A stretch of 64,000 nucleotides of DNA from Linyphia triangularis (taxonomy: Eukaryota; Arthropoda; Arachnida; Araneae; Linyphiidae). The stretch is taken from the NCBI GenBank assembly GCA_963978545.1, contig OZ021729.1, forward strand, positions 89,744,466 to 89,808,465, in the 5' to 3' direction. The notes beneath the pieces are model-generated. The model did not search any database. It saw only the letters and a program-made list of their open reading frames with translations, and was not told the origin of the DNA. A program made the translations under genes and the position numbers. This document shows positions 34,716-49,400 of this stretch, one piece after another (the first letter of the stretch is position 1; every line of letters starts with the position of its first letter).

Positions 34716-36809
34716 CACATGGCGGACTATCCAATGAATTATTGATCAAAAAGTAAAATTTTCAAAAAATTTTCCCGTTTGTGATATTGAAGCTTATATA
34801 TAGGAGAAACTCAAATTCCAATTTTAAAACACTAACTAAATAAGAAGTGGGTCTAAAGGTGGTCCAAAAAGTGCACTTTCAAAATGTTTCGTTTTAAATT
34901 TTCCCCATGTTAATCGAAAGAAAAATTTCACACTTCTATATTTTCAAACTTTTACAATCTTTTTACAGCTAGGGTAACAGAAATCATCACCCGAATTGAT
35001 TTCCATATTAAAATGATCTATAAAATGACTATAAAAAGAATGAATATAAAACATATATCCAACTCAAATTCACAATTTGAAAGCATTTGAGCAATTTTCT
35101 CATAAATACAATTCCCCCATTGAAAACACATGGCGGACTATCCAATGAATTATTGATCAAAAAGTAAAATTTTCCCGTTTGTGATATTGTAGCTCATATA
35201 TAGGAAAATCTCCAATTCCAATTTTATAATTCTCACTAAATACGAAATGGGTCTAAAGTTGGTTCCAAAAATTGCACTTTCACAAATTTTAGTTTTTAAA
35301 TTTTCCCATGTTAACGGTATGGAAAATTTCACATATCTAAATTTTCAAAATTTTACAATTTTTGTGAACTAGGGTAACAGAAATCATCACGCGAATCAAT
35401 TTTCACATTCAGATCGTCATTAAAGTGAAATTTTACTACTCAAAACCCAGTAACTGTATAAAAAGCAAAAATGTCTTTATAACCATTTGAAAATACATTA
35501 AAATTGTCAATCCTAAGGCAATTTTCAAATTCTTAATTTAATCTAAATTTGTTGCCTAGGATCAAAGACGGCTTGAAAAAAAATTCTGAGCGCTTTCGTT
35601 TCAAAATATCAACTTCTCATATAGCTATTCAAATATAGTTTTTTGGCCAAAATTTTGAACTTAGTTTCATTTATAAAGTTTTTTGAATAAAAAATATAAT
35701 TTGGAACCAATTGTTAAAAATGAAATCTTCCATTCAATTACCCTCGAAACTGAAATATTTCAAGATTTACGAAAAATGAAATTTTTGATTTTTAGAATAC
35801 TTTTTTTTTAATTAAAATATGATACCAGAATGACTATAAAACATATATCCAACTCAAATTCACAATTTGAAAGCATTTGAGTAATTTTCTCATAAATACA
35901 ATTCCCCCATTGAAAACACATGGCGGACTATTCAATGAATTATTGATCAAAAAGAAAAATTTCAAAAATATTTCCCGTTTGTGGTATTGAAACTTATATA
36001 TAGGAGAAACTCTAATTCCAATTTTAAAATACTAACTAAATAAGAAGTGGGTCTAAAGGTGGTCCAAAAAGTGCACTTTCAAAATGTTTCGTTTTAAATT
36101 TTCCCCATGTCAATCGTATGAAAAATTTCACACTTCTATATTTTCAAACTTTTACAATCTTTTTACAGCTAGGGTAACAGAAATCATCACCCGAATTGAT
36201 TTCCACATTAAAATGGTCATTAATATGAAATTTTACTACTCAAAATTCAGTTATTGCCAAAAAAAGTCTTTATATCCCTTTGAATATACATTAAACTTAG
36301 CAATCCTTAGGCAATTGTCAAATTCTCAATTTTCGAATTTTAACCTTAATTTTTGCCTAGGATAATAAAAGTCATCACCCGATTTCTTTCTGATCATCAA
36401 TTTGCTCATGAAATAGTATTTTAGCACTCAAAATCAAAGCAATGCTAAGTAAAATAAAGACTTAAAAACAGTTTCCGAGCGATTTCGTTCCAAAATTTCA
36501 ACTTCTCATAAAGCTATTCAAAAATAATTTTTTTGGCCAAAATTTTGAAATTAGTTTGATTTTTAAAGTGTTTGTGAATAAAAAACACAATTTGGAACCA
36601 TTTGTTAAAAATGAAATCTTCCATTCAATTACACTCGAAACTGAAATATTTCAAGATTTACGAAAAATGGAATTTTTGATTTTTAGAATACTTTTTTTTT
36701 TTAATTAAAATTTGGTACCAGAATGACTATAAAACATATATCCAACTCAAATTCACAATTTGAAAGCCTTTGAGCAATTTTCTCAAAAATACAATTCAAC
36801 CATTGAAAA
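34716..36809. repeat. 2,097-bp higher-order repeat, unit 3 (2,094 bp)
   Basis: Same composition as units 1 and 2, with a few private differences: CCAATTTTATAATTCTCAC near 35216, a one-base loss in GTGAACTAGGG near 35366, and AAAGAAAAATTTC near 35953. All three recur in the second large block at 51.7-52.5 kb. Its 3' part passes into the CAATTGTCAAATTCTC subtype. Confidence 0.85.
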
Positions 36810-39800
36810 CACATGGCGGACTAGTCAATGAATTATTGATCAAAAAGTAAAATTTTCAAAATTTTTTCCCGTTTGTGATATTGAAGCTTATATATAGGAG
36901 AAACTCTAATTCCAATTTTAAAACACTAACTAAATAAGAAGTGGGTCTAAAGGTGGTCCAAAAAGTGCACTTTCAAAATGTTTCGTTTTAAATTTTCCCC
37001 ATGTCAATCGTATGAAAAATTTCACACTTGTATATTTTCAAACTTTAACAATCTTTTTACAGCAAGGGTAACAGAACTCATCACCCGAATTGATTTCCAC
37101 ATTAAAATGGTCATTAAAATGAAATTTTACTACTCAAAATTCAGTTATTGCCAAAAAATGTCTTTATATCCCTTTGAATATACATTAAACTTAGCAATAC
37201 TTAGGCAATTGTCAAATTCTCAATTTTCGAATTTTAACCTTAATTTTTGCCTAGGATAATAAAAGTCATCACCCGATTTCTTTCTGATCATCAATTTGCT
37301 CATGAAATAGTATTTTAGCACTCAAAATCGAAGCAATGCTAAGTAAAATAAAGACTTAAAAACAGTTTCCGAGCGATTTCGTTCCAAAATTTCAACTTCT
37401 CATAAAGCTATTCAAAAATAATTTTTTTGGCCAAAATTTTGAAATTAGTTTGATTTTTAAAGTGTTTGTGAATAAAAAAACACCATTTGGAACCATTTGT
37501 TAAAAATGAAATCTTCCATTCAATTACACTCGAAACTGAAATATTTCAAGATTTACGAAAAATGGAATTTTTGATTTTTAGAATACTTTTTTTTTTTAAT
37601 TAAAATTTGGTACCAGAATGACTATAAAACATATATCCAACTCAAATTCACAATTTGAAAGCATTTGAGCAATTTTCTCATAAATACAATTCCCCCATTG
37701 AAAACACATGGCGGACTATTCAATGAATTATTGATCAAAAAGTAAAATTTTCAAAAATTTTTCCCGTTTGTGATATTGAAGCTTATATATAAGAGAAACT
37801 CTATTTCCAATTTTAAAACATTAACTAAATAAGTAGTGGGTCTAAAGGCGGTCCAAAAAGTGCCCTTTCAAAATGTTTCGTTTTAAATTTTCCCCATGTT
37901 AATCGTATGAAAAATTTCACACTTCTAAATTTTCAAACTTTTACAATCTTTTTACAGCTAGGGTAACTGAAATCATCACCCGAATTGATTTCCACATTAA
38001 AATGGTCATTAAAATGAAATTTTACTACTCAAAATTCAGTTATTGCCAAAAAAAAGTCTTTATATCCCTTTGAATATACATTAAACTTGCAACCTTAGGC
38101 AATTTTCAAATTCTCAATTTTCCAATTTTAACCTTAATTTGTTGCCTAGGATAATAAAAGTCATCACCCGATTTCTTTCTGATCATCAATTTGCTCATGA
38201 AATAGTATTTTAGCACTCAAAATCGAAGCAATGCTAAGTAAAATAAAGACTTAAAAACAGTTTCTGAGCGCTTTCGTTTCAAAATTTTAACTTCTCGTAA
38301 AGCTATTCAAAAATAATTTTTTTAGCCAAAATTTTGAAATTAGTTTGATTTTTAAAGTGTTTTTGAATAAAAAACACAATTTGGAACGATTTGTTAAAAA
38401 TGAAATCTTCCATTCAATTAAACTCGAAACTGAAATATTTCAAGATTTACGAAAAATGGAATTTTTGATTTTTAGAATACTTTTTTTTTTAATTAAAATT
38501 TGGTACCAGAATGACTATAAAACATATATCCAACTCAAATTCACAATTGGAAAACATTTGAGCAATTTTCTCTAAAATACAATTCCCCCATTAAAAACAC
38601 ATGGCGGAATATTCAATGAATTATTGATCAAAAAGTAAAATCTTCAAAAAATTTTCCCGTTTGTGATATTGAAGCTTATGTATTGAAGAAACTCTAATTC
38701 CAATTTTAAAACACTAACTAAATAAGAAGTGGGTCTAAAGGTGGTCCAAAAAGTGCACTTTCAAAATGTTTCGTTTTAAATTTTCCCCATGTTAATCGTA
38801 TGAAAAATTTCACACTTCTAAATTTTCAAACTTTTACAATCTTTTTACAGCTAATGTAACAGAAATCATCACCCGAATTGATTTCCACATTAAAATGGTC
38901 TATAAAATGAAATTTTACTACTCAAAATTCAGTTATTGCCAAAAAAAGACTTTACATCCCTTTGAATATACATTAAACTTGCCAATCCTTAGGCAATTTT
39001 CAAATTCTCAATTTTCCAATTTTAACCTTAATTTGTTGCCTAGGATAATAAAAGTCATCACCCGATTTCTTTCTGATCATCAATTTGCTCATGAAATATT
39101 ATTTTAGCACTCAAAATCGAAGCAATGCTAAGTAAAATAAAGACTTAAAAACAGTTTCTGAGCGCTTTCGTTTCAAAATATCAACTTCTCATATAGCTAT
39201 TCAAATATAGTTTTTTGGCCAAAATTTTGGACTTAGTTTCATTTATAAAGTTTTTTGAATAAAAAACATAATTTGGAACCAATTGTTAAAAATGAAATCT
39301 TCCATTCAATTACCCTCGAAACTGAAATATTTCAAGATTTACGAAAAATGAAATTTTTTGATTTTTAGAATACTTTTTTTTTAATTAAATTATGGTACCA
39401 GAATGACTATAAAACATATAACCAACTCAAATTCACAATTTGAAAGCATTTGAGTAATTTTCTCATAAATACAATTCCCCCATTGAAAACACATGGCGGA
39501 CTATTCAATGAATTATTGATCAAAAAGTAAAATTTTCAAAAATATTTCCCGTTTGTGGTATTGAAGCTTATATATAGGAGAAACTCTAATTCCAATTTTA
39601 AAACACTAACTAAATAAGAAGTGGGTCTAAAGGTGGTCCAAAAAGTGCACTTTCAAAACGTTTCGTTTTAAATTTTCCCCATGTCAATCGTATGAACAAT
39701 TTCACACTTCTATATTTTCAAACTTTAACAATCTTTTTACAGCAAGGGTAACAGAACTCATCACCCGAATTGATTTCCACATTAAAATGGTCATTAAAAT

Positions 39801-42800
39801 GAAATTTTACTACTCAAAATTCAGTTATTGCCAAAAAAAGTCTTTATATCCCTTTGAATATACATTAAACTTAGCAATACTTAGGCAATTGTCAAATTCT
39901 CAATTTTCGAATTTTAACCTTAATTTTTGCCTAGGATAATAAAAGTCATCACCCGATTTCTTTCTGATCATCAATTTGCTCATGAAATAGTATTTTAGCA
40001 CTCAAAATCGAAGCAATGCTAAGTAAAATAAAGACTTAAAAACAGTTTCCGAGCGATTTCGTTCCAAAATTTCAACTTCTCATAAAGCTATTCAAAAATA
40101 ATTTTTTTGGCCAAAATTTTGAAATTAGTTTGATTTTTAAGGTGTTTGTGAATAAAAAAACACAATTTGGAACCATTTGTTAAAAATGAAATCTTCCATT
40201 CAATTACACTCGAAACTGAAATATTTCAAGATTTACGAAAAATGGAATTTTTGATTTTTAGAATACTTTTTTTTTTTAATTAAAATTTGGTACCAGAATG
40301 ACTATAAAACATATATCCAACTCAAATTCACAATTTGAAAGCATTTGAGCAATTTTCTCATAAATACAATTCCCCCATTGAAAACACATGGCGGACCATT
40401 CAATGAATTATTGATCAAAAAGTAAAATTTTCAAAAAATTTTCCCGTTTGTGATATTGAAGCTTATATATAAGAGAAACTCTATTTCCAATTTTAAAACA
40501 TTAACTAAATAAGTAGTGGGTCTAAAGGCGGTCCAAAAAGTGCCCTTTCAAAATGTTTCGTTTTAAATTTTCCCCATGTTAATCGTATGAAAAATTTCAC
40601 ACTTCTAAATTTTCAAACTTTTACAATCTTTTTACAGCTAGGGTAACTGAAATCATCACCCGAATTGATTTCCACATTAAAATGGTCATTAAAATGAAAT
40701 TTTACTACTCAAAATTCAGTTATTGCCAAAAAAAGTCTTTATATCCCTTTGAATATACATTAAACTTGCCAATCCTTAGGCAATTTTCAAATTCTCAATT
40801 TTCCAATTTTAACCTTAATTTGTTGCCTAGGATAATAAAAGTCATCACCCGATTTCTTTCTGATCATCCATTTGCTCATGAAATAGTGTTTTAGCACTCA
40901 AAATCGAAGCAATGGTAAGTAAAATAAAGACTTCAAAACAGTTTCTGAGCGCTTTCGTTTCAAAATTTCAACTTCTCATAAAGCTATTCAAAAATAATTT
41001 TTTTAGCCAAAATTTTGAAATTAGTTTGATTCTTAAAGTGTTTTTGAATAAAAAACCCAATTTGGAACCATTTGTTAAAAATGAAATCTTCCATTCAATT
41101 ACACTCGAAACTGAAATATTTCAAGATTTACGAAAAATTGAATTTTTGATTTTTAGAATACTTTTTTTTTAAATTAAAATTTGGTACAAGAATGACTATA
41201 AAACATATATCCTCATCAAATTCACAATTTGAAAGCCTTTGAGCAATTTTCTCAAAAATACAATTCCCGCATTGAAAACACATGGCGGACTATCCAATGA
41301 ATTATTGATCAAAAAGTAAAATTTTCAAAAAATTTTCCCGTTTGTGATATTGAAGCTTATATATAGGAGAAACTCAAATTCCAATTTTAAAACACTAACT
41401 AAATAAGAAGTGGGTCTAAAGGTGGTCCAAAAAGTGCACTTTCAAAATGTTTCGTTTTAAATTTTCCCCATGTTAATCGAAAGAAAAATTTCACACTTCT
41501 ATATTTTCAAACTTTTACAATCTTTTTACAGCTAGGGTAATAGAAATCATCACCCGAATTGATTTCCATATTAAAATGATCTATAAAATGACTATAAAAA
41601 GAATGAATATAAAACATATATCCAACTCAAATTCACAATTTGAAAGCATTTGAGCAATTTTCTCATAAATACAATTCCCCCATTGAAAACACATGGCGGA
41701 CTATTCAATGAATTATTGATTAAAAAGTAAAATTTTCAAAAATATTTCCCGTTTGTGGTATTGAAGCTTATATATAGGAGAAACTCTAATTCCAATTTTA
41801 AAACACTAACTAAATAAGAAGTGGGTCTAAAGGTGGTCCAAAAAGTCCACTTTCAAAATGTTTCGTTTTAAATTTTCCCCATGTTAATCGTATGAAAAAT
41901 TTCACACTTCTAAATTTTCAAACTTTTACAATCTTTTTACAGCTAGGGTAACTGAAATCATCACCCGAATTGATTTCCACATTAAAATGGTCATTAAAAT
42001 GAAATTTTACTACTCAAAATTCAGTTATTGCCAAAAAAAAGTCTTTATATCCCTTTGAATATACATTAAACTTGCAACCTTAGGCAATTTTCAAATTCTC
42101 AATTTTCCAATTTTAACCTTAATTTGTTGCCTAGGATAATAAAAGTCATCACCCGATTTCTTTCTGATCATCAATTTGCTCATGAAATAGTATTTTAGCA
42201 CTCAAAATCGAAGCAATGCTAAGTAAAATAAAGACTTAAAAACAGTTTCTGAGCGCTTTCGTTTCAAAATTTTAACTTCTCGTAAAGCTATTAAAAAATA
42301 ATTTTTTTAGCCAAAATTTTGAAATTAGTTTGATTTTTAAAGTGTTTTTGAATAAAAAACACAATTTGGAACGATTTGTTAAAAATGAAATCTTCCATTC
42401 AATTAAACTAGAAACTGAAATATTTCAAGATTTACGAAAAATGGAATTTTTGATTTTTAGAATACTTTTTTTTTAATTAAAATTTGGTACCAGAATGACT
42501 ATAAAACATATATCCAACTCAAATTCACAATTGGAAAACATTTGAGCAATTTTCTCTAAAATACAATTCCCCCATTAAAAACACATGGCGGAATATTCAA
42601 TGAATTATTGATCAAAAAGTAAAATCTTCAAAAAATTTTCCCGTTTGTGATATTGAAGCTTATGTATAGAAGAAACTCTAATTCCAATTTTAAAACACTA
42701 ACTAAATAAGAAGTGGGTCTAAAGGTGGTCCAAAAAGTCCACTTTCAAAATGTTTCGTTTTAAATTTTCCCCATGTTAATCGTATGAAAAATTTCACACT

Positions 42801-45800
42801 TCTAAATTTTCAAACTTTTACAATCTTTTTACAGCTAATGTAACAGAAATCATCACCCGAATTGATTTCCACATTAAAATGGTCTATAAAATGAAATTTT
42901 ACTACTCAAAATTCAGTTATTGCCAAAAAAAGACTTTACATCCCTTTGAATATACATTAAACTTGCCAATCCTTAGGCAATTTTCAAATTCTCAATTTTC
43001 CAATTTTAACCTTAATTTGTTGCCTAGGATAATAAAAGTCATCACCCGATTTCTTTCTGATCATCAATTTGCTCATGAAATATTATTTTAGCACTCAAAA
43101 TCGAAGCAATGCTAAGTAAAATAAAGACTTAAAAACAGTTTCTGAGCGCTTTCGTTTCAAAATATCAACTTCTCATATAGCTATTCAAATATAGTTTTTT
43201 GGCCAAAATTTTGGACTTAGTTTCATTTATAAAGTTTTTTGAATAAAAAACATAATTTGGAACCAATTGTTAAAAATGAAATCTTCCATTCAATTACCCT
43301 CGAAACTGAAATATTTCAAGATTAACGAAAAATGAAATTTTTTGATTTTTAGAATACTTTTTTTTTAATTAAATTATGGTACCAGAATGACTATAAAACA
43401 TATAACCAACTCAAATTCACAATTTGAAAGCATTTGAGTAATTTTCTCATAAATACAATTCCCCCATTGAAAACACATGGCGGACTATTCAATGAATTAT
43501 TGATCAAAAAGTAAAATTTTCAAAAATATTTCCCGTTTGTGGTATTGAAGCTTATATATAGGAGAAACTCTAATTCCAATTTTAAAACACTAACTAAATA
43601 AGAAGTGGGTCTAAAGGTGGTCCAAAAAGTGCACTTTCAAAATGTTTCGTTTTAAATTTTCCCCATGTCAATCGTATGAAAAATTTCACACTTCTATATT
43701 TTCAAACTTTTACAATCTTTTTACAGCTAGGGTAACAGAAATCATCACCCGAATTGATTTCCACATTAAAATGGTCATTAATATGAAATTTTACTACTCA
43801 AAATTCAGTTATTGCCAAAAAAAGTCTTTATATCCCTTTGAATATACATTAAACTTAGCAATCCTTAGGCAATTGTCAAATTCTCAATTTTCGAATTTTA
43901 ACCTTAATTTTTGCCTAGGATAATAAAAGTCATCACCCGATTTCTTTCTGATCATCAATTTGCTCATGAAATAGTATTTTAGCACTCAAAATCAAAGCAA
44001 TGCTAAGTAAAATAAAGACTTAAAAACAGTTTCCGAGCGATTTCGTTCCAAAATTTCAACTTCTCATAAAGCTATTCAAAAATAATTTTTTTGGCCAAAA
44101 TTTTGAAATTAGTTTGATTTTTAAAGTGTTTGTGAATAAAAAACACAATTTGGAACCATTTGTTAAAAATGAAATCTTCCATTCAATTACACTCGAAACT
44201 GAAATATTTCAAGATTTACGAAAAATGGAATTTTTGATTTTTAGAATACTTTTTTTTTTTAATTAAAATTTGGTACCAGAATGACTATAAAACATATATC
44301 CAACTCAAATTCACAATTTGAAAGCCTTTGAGCAATTTTCTCAAAAATACAATTCCCCCATTGAAAACACATGGCGGACTAGTCAATGAATTATTGATCA
44401 AAAAGTAAAATTTTCAAAATTTTTTCCCGTTTGTGATATTAAAGCTTATATATAGGAGAAACTCTAATTCCAATTTTAAAACACTAACTAAATAAGAAGT
44501 GGGTCTAAAGGTGGTCCAAAAAGTGCACTTTCAAAATGTTTCGTTTTAAATTTTCCCCATGTCAATCGTATGAAAAATTTCACACTTGTATATTTTCAAA
44601 CTTTAACAATCTTTTTACAGCAAGGGTAACAGAACTCATCACCCGAATTGATTTCCACATTAAAATGGTCATTAAAATGAAATTTTACTACTCAAAATTC
44701 AGTTATTGCCAAAAAAAGTCTTTATATCCCTTTGAATATACATTAAACTTAGCAATACTTAGGCAATTGTCAAATTCTCAATTTTCGAATTTTAACCTTA
44801 ATTTTTGCCTAGGATAATAAAAGTCATCACCCGATTTCTTTCTGATCATCAATTTGCTCATGAAATAGTATTTTAGCACTCAAAATCGAAGCAATGCTAA
44901 GTAAAATAAAGACTTAAAAACAGTTTCCGAGCGATTTCGTTCCAAAATTTCAACTTCTCATAAAGCTATTCAAAAATAATTTTTTTGGCCAAAATTTTGA
45001 AATTAGTTTGATTTTTAAAGTGTTTGTGAATAAAAAAACACAATTTGGAACCATTTGTTAAAAATGAAATCTTCCATTCAATTACACTCGAAACTGAAAT
45101 ATTTCAAGATTTACGAAAAATGGAATTTTTGATTTTTAGAATACTTTTTTTTTTTAATTAAAATTTGGTACCAGAATGACTATAAAACATATATCCAACT
45201 CAAATTCTCAATTTGAAAGCATTTGAGCAATTTTCTCATAAATACAATTCCCCCATTGAAAACACATGGCGGACTATTCAATGAATTATTGATCAAAAAG
45301 TAAAATTTTCAAAAAATTTTCCCGTTTGTGATATTGAAGCTTATATATAAGAGAAACTCTATTTCCAATTTTAAAACATTAACTAAATAAGTAGTGGGTC
45401 TAAAGGCGGTCCAAAAAGTGCCCTTTCAAAATGTTTCGTTTTAAATTTTCCCCATGTTAATCGTATGAAAAATTTCACACTTCTAAATTTTCAAAATTTT
45501 ACAATCTTTTTACAGCTAGGGTAACTGAAATCATCACCCGAATTGATTTCCACATTAAAATGGTCATTAAAATGAAATTTTACTACTCAAAATTCAGTTA
45601 TTGCCAAAAAAAAGTCTTTATATCCCTTTGAATATACATTAAACTTGCAACCTTAGGCAATTTTCAAATTCTCAATTTTCCAATTTTAACCTTAATTTGT
45701 TGCCTAGGATAATAAAAGTCATCACCCGATTTCTTTCTGATCATCAATTTGCTCATGAAATAGTATTTTAGCACTCAAAATCGAAGCAATGCTAAGTAAA

Positions 45801-46440
45801 ATAAAGACTTAAAAACAGTTTCTGAGCGCTTTCGTTTCAAAATATCAACTTCTCATATAGCTATTCAAATATAGTTTTTTGGCCAAAATTTTGGACTTAG
45901 TTTCATTTATAAAGTTTTTTGAATAAAAAACATAATTTGGAACCAATTGTTAAAAATGAAATCTTCCATTCAATTACCCTCGAAACTGAAATATTTCAAG
46001 ATTTACGAAAAATTGAATTTTTGATTTTTAGAATACTTTTTTTTTAAATTAAAATTTGGTACAAGAATGACTATAAAACATATATCCTCATCAAATTCAC
46101 AATTTGAAAGCCTTTGAGCAATTTTCTCAAAAATACAATTCCCGCATTGAAAACACATGGCGGACTATCCAATGAATTATTGATCAAAAAGTAAAATTTT
46201 CAAAAAATTTTCCCGTTTGTGATATTGAAGCTTATATATAGGAGAAACTCAAATTCCAATTTTAAAACACTAACTAAATAAGAAGTGGGTCTAAAGGTGG
46301 TCCAAAAAGTGCACTTTCAAAATGTTTCGTTTTAAATTTTCCCCATGTTAATCGAAAGAAAAATTTCACACTTCTATATTTTCAAACTTTTACAATCTTT
46401 TTACAGCTAGGGTAACAGAAATCATCACCCGAATTGATTT

Positions 46441-49400
46441 CCATATTAAAATGATCTATAAAATGACTATAAAAAGAATGAATATAAAACATATATCCAA
46501 CTCAAATTCACAATTTGAAAGCATTTGAGCAATTTTCTCATAAATACAATTCCCCCATTGAAAACACATGGCGGACTATCCAATGAATTATTGATCAAAA
46601 AGTAAAATTTTCCCGTTTGTGATATTGTAGCTCATATATAGGAAAATCTCCAATTCCAAATTTAAAATTCTCACTAAATACGAAATGGGTCTAAAGTTGG
46701 TTCCAAAAATTGCACTTTCACAAATTTTAGTTTTTGAAATTTTCCCATGTTAACGGTATGGAAAATTTCACATATCTAAATTTTCAAAATTTTACAATTT
46801 TTGTGCAACTAGGGTAACAGAAATCATCACGCGAATCAATTTTCACATTCAAATCGTCATTAAAGTGAAATTTTACTACTCAAAACCCAGTAACTGTATA
46901 AAAAGCAAAAATGTCTTTATAACCATTTGAAAATACATTAAAATTGTCAATCCTAAGGCAATTTTCAAATTCTTAATTTAATCTAAATTTGTTGCCTAGG
47001 ATCAAAGACGGCTTGAAAAAAATTCTGAGCGCTTTCGTTTCAAAATATCAACTTCTCATATAGCTATTCAAATATAGTTTTTTGGCCAAAATTTTGAACT
47101 TAGTTTCATTTATAAAGTTTTTTGAATAAAAAATATAATTTGGAACCAATTGTTAAAAATGAAATCTTCCATTCAATTACCCTCGAAACTGAAATATTTC
47201 AAGATTTACGAAAAATGAAATTTTTGATTTTTAGAATACTTTTTTTTTAATTAAAATATGATACCAGAATGACTATAAAACATATATCCAACTCAAATTC
47301 ACAATTTGAAAGCATTTGAGTAATTTTCTCATAAATACAATTCCCCCATTGAAAACACATGGCGGACTATTCAATGAATTATTGATCAAAAAGTAAAATT
47401 TTCAAAAATATTTCCCGTTTGTGGTATTGAAACTTATATATAGGAGAAACTCTAATTCCAATTTTAAAATACTAACTAAATAAGAAGTGGGTCTAAAGGT
47501 GGTCCAAAAAGTGCACTTTCAAAATGTTTCGTTTTAAATTTTCCCCATGTCAATCGTATGAAAAATTTCACACTTCTATATTTTCAAACTTTTACAATCT
47601 TTTTACAGCTAGGGTAACAGAAATCATCACCCGAATTGATTTCCACATTAAAATGGTCATTAATATGAAATTTTACTACTCAAAATTCAGTTATTGCCAA
47701 AAAAAGTCTTTATATCCCTTTGAATATACATTAAACTTAGCAATCCTTAGGCAATTTTCAAATTCTCAATTTTCCAATTTTAACCTTAATTTGTTGCCTA
47801 GGATAATAAAAGTCATCACCCGATTTCTTTCTGATCATCCATTTGCTCATGAAATAGTGTTTTAGCACTCAAAATCGAAGCAATGGTAAGTAAAATAAAG
47901 ACTTAAAAACAGTTTCTGAGCGCTTTCGTTCCAAAATTTCAACTTCTCATAAAGCTATTCAAAAATAATTTTTTTAGCCAAAATTTTGAAATTAGTTTGA
48001 TTCTTAAAGTGTTTTTGAATAAAAAACCCAATTTGGAACCATTTGATAAAAATGAAATCTTCCATTCAATTACACTCGAAACTGAAATATTTCAAGATTT
48101 ACGAAAAATTGAATTTTTGATTTTTAGAATACTTTTTTTTTTAATTAAAATTTTGTACCAGAATGACTATAAATCATATATCCAACTCAAATTCACAATT
48201 TGAAAGCATTTGAGCAATTTTCTCATAAATACAATTCCCCCATTGAAAACACATGGCGGACTATTCAATGAATTATTGATCAAAAAGTAAAATTTTCAAA
48301 AAATTTTCCCGTTTGTGATATTGAAGCTTATATATAAGAGAAACTCTATTTCCAATTTTAAAACATTAACTAAATAAGTAGTGGGTCTAAAGGCGGTCCA
48401 AAAAGTGCCCTTTCAAAATGTTTCGTTTTAAATTTTCCCCATGTTAATCGTATGAAAAATTTCACACTTCTAAATTTTCAAACTTTTACAATCTTTTTAC
48501 AGCTAGGGTAACTGAAATCATCACCCGAATTGATTTCCACATTAAAATGGTCATTAAAATGAAATTTTACTACTCAAAATTCAGTTATTGCCAAAAAAAT
48601 TCTTTATATCCCTTTGAATATACATTAAACTTGCCAATCCTAAGGCAATTTTCAAATTCTCAATTTTCCAATTTTAACCTTAATTTGTTGCCTAGGATAA
48701 TAAAAGTCATCACCCGATTTCTTTCTGATCATCCATTTGCTCATGAAATAGTGTTTTAGCACTCAAAATCGAAGCAATGGTAAGTAAAATAAAGACTTAA
48801 AAACAGTTTCTGAGCGCTTTCGTTCCAAAATTTCAACTTCTCATAAAGCTATTCAAAAATAATTTTTTTAGCCAAAATTTTGAAATTAGTTTGATTCTTA
48901 AAGTGTTTTTGAATAAAAAACCCAATTTGGAACCATTTGATAAAAATGAAATCTTCCATTCAATTACACTCGAAACTGAAATATTTCAAGATTTACGAAA
49001 AATTGAATTTTTGATTTTTAGAATACTTTTTTTTTAAATTAAAATTTGGTACAAGAATGACTATAAAACATATATCCTCATCAAATTCACAATTTGAAAG
49101 CCTTTGAGCAATTTTCTCAAAAATACAATTCCCGCATTGAAAACACATGGCGGACTATCCAATGAATTATTGATCAAAAAGTAAAATTTTCAAAAAATTT
49201 TCCCGTTTGTGATATTGAAGCTTATATATAGGAGAAACTCAAATTCCAATTTTAAAACACTAACTAAATAAGAAGTGGGTCTAAAGGTGGTCCAAAAAGT
49301 GCACTTTCAAAATGTTTCGTTTTAAATTTTCCCCATGTTAATCGAAAGAAAAATTTCACACTTCTATATTTTCAAACTTTTACAATCTTTTTACAGCTAG

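Larger units (their letters stand above)
27820..46440. repeat. Large satellite block, copy 1 (~18.6 kb)
   Basis: The unit order and private variants of this block recur in 46,441-63,690. Matching landmarks lie 18,622 bp apart at the start (28902/47524, 29925/48547). The offset then falls to 16,525 (33990/50515) and 15,625 (38345/53970, 40682/56307). Spacing of CACATGGCGGA markers in this copy: 411, 791, 894, 894, then (411, 792, 894) repeated, then mostly 892-895, with one more 411 unit at 41279-41690. Confidence 0.85.
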
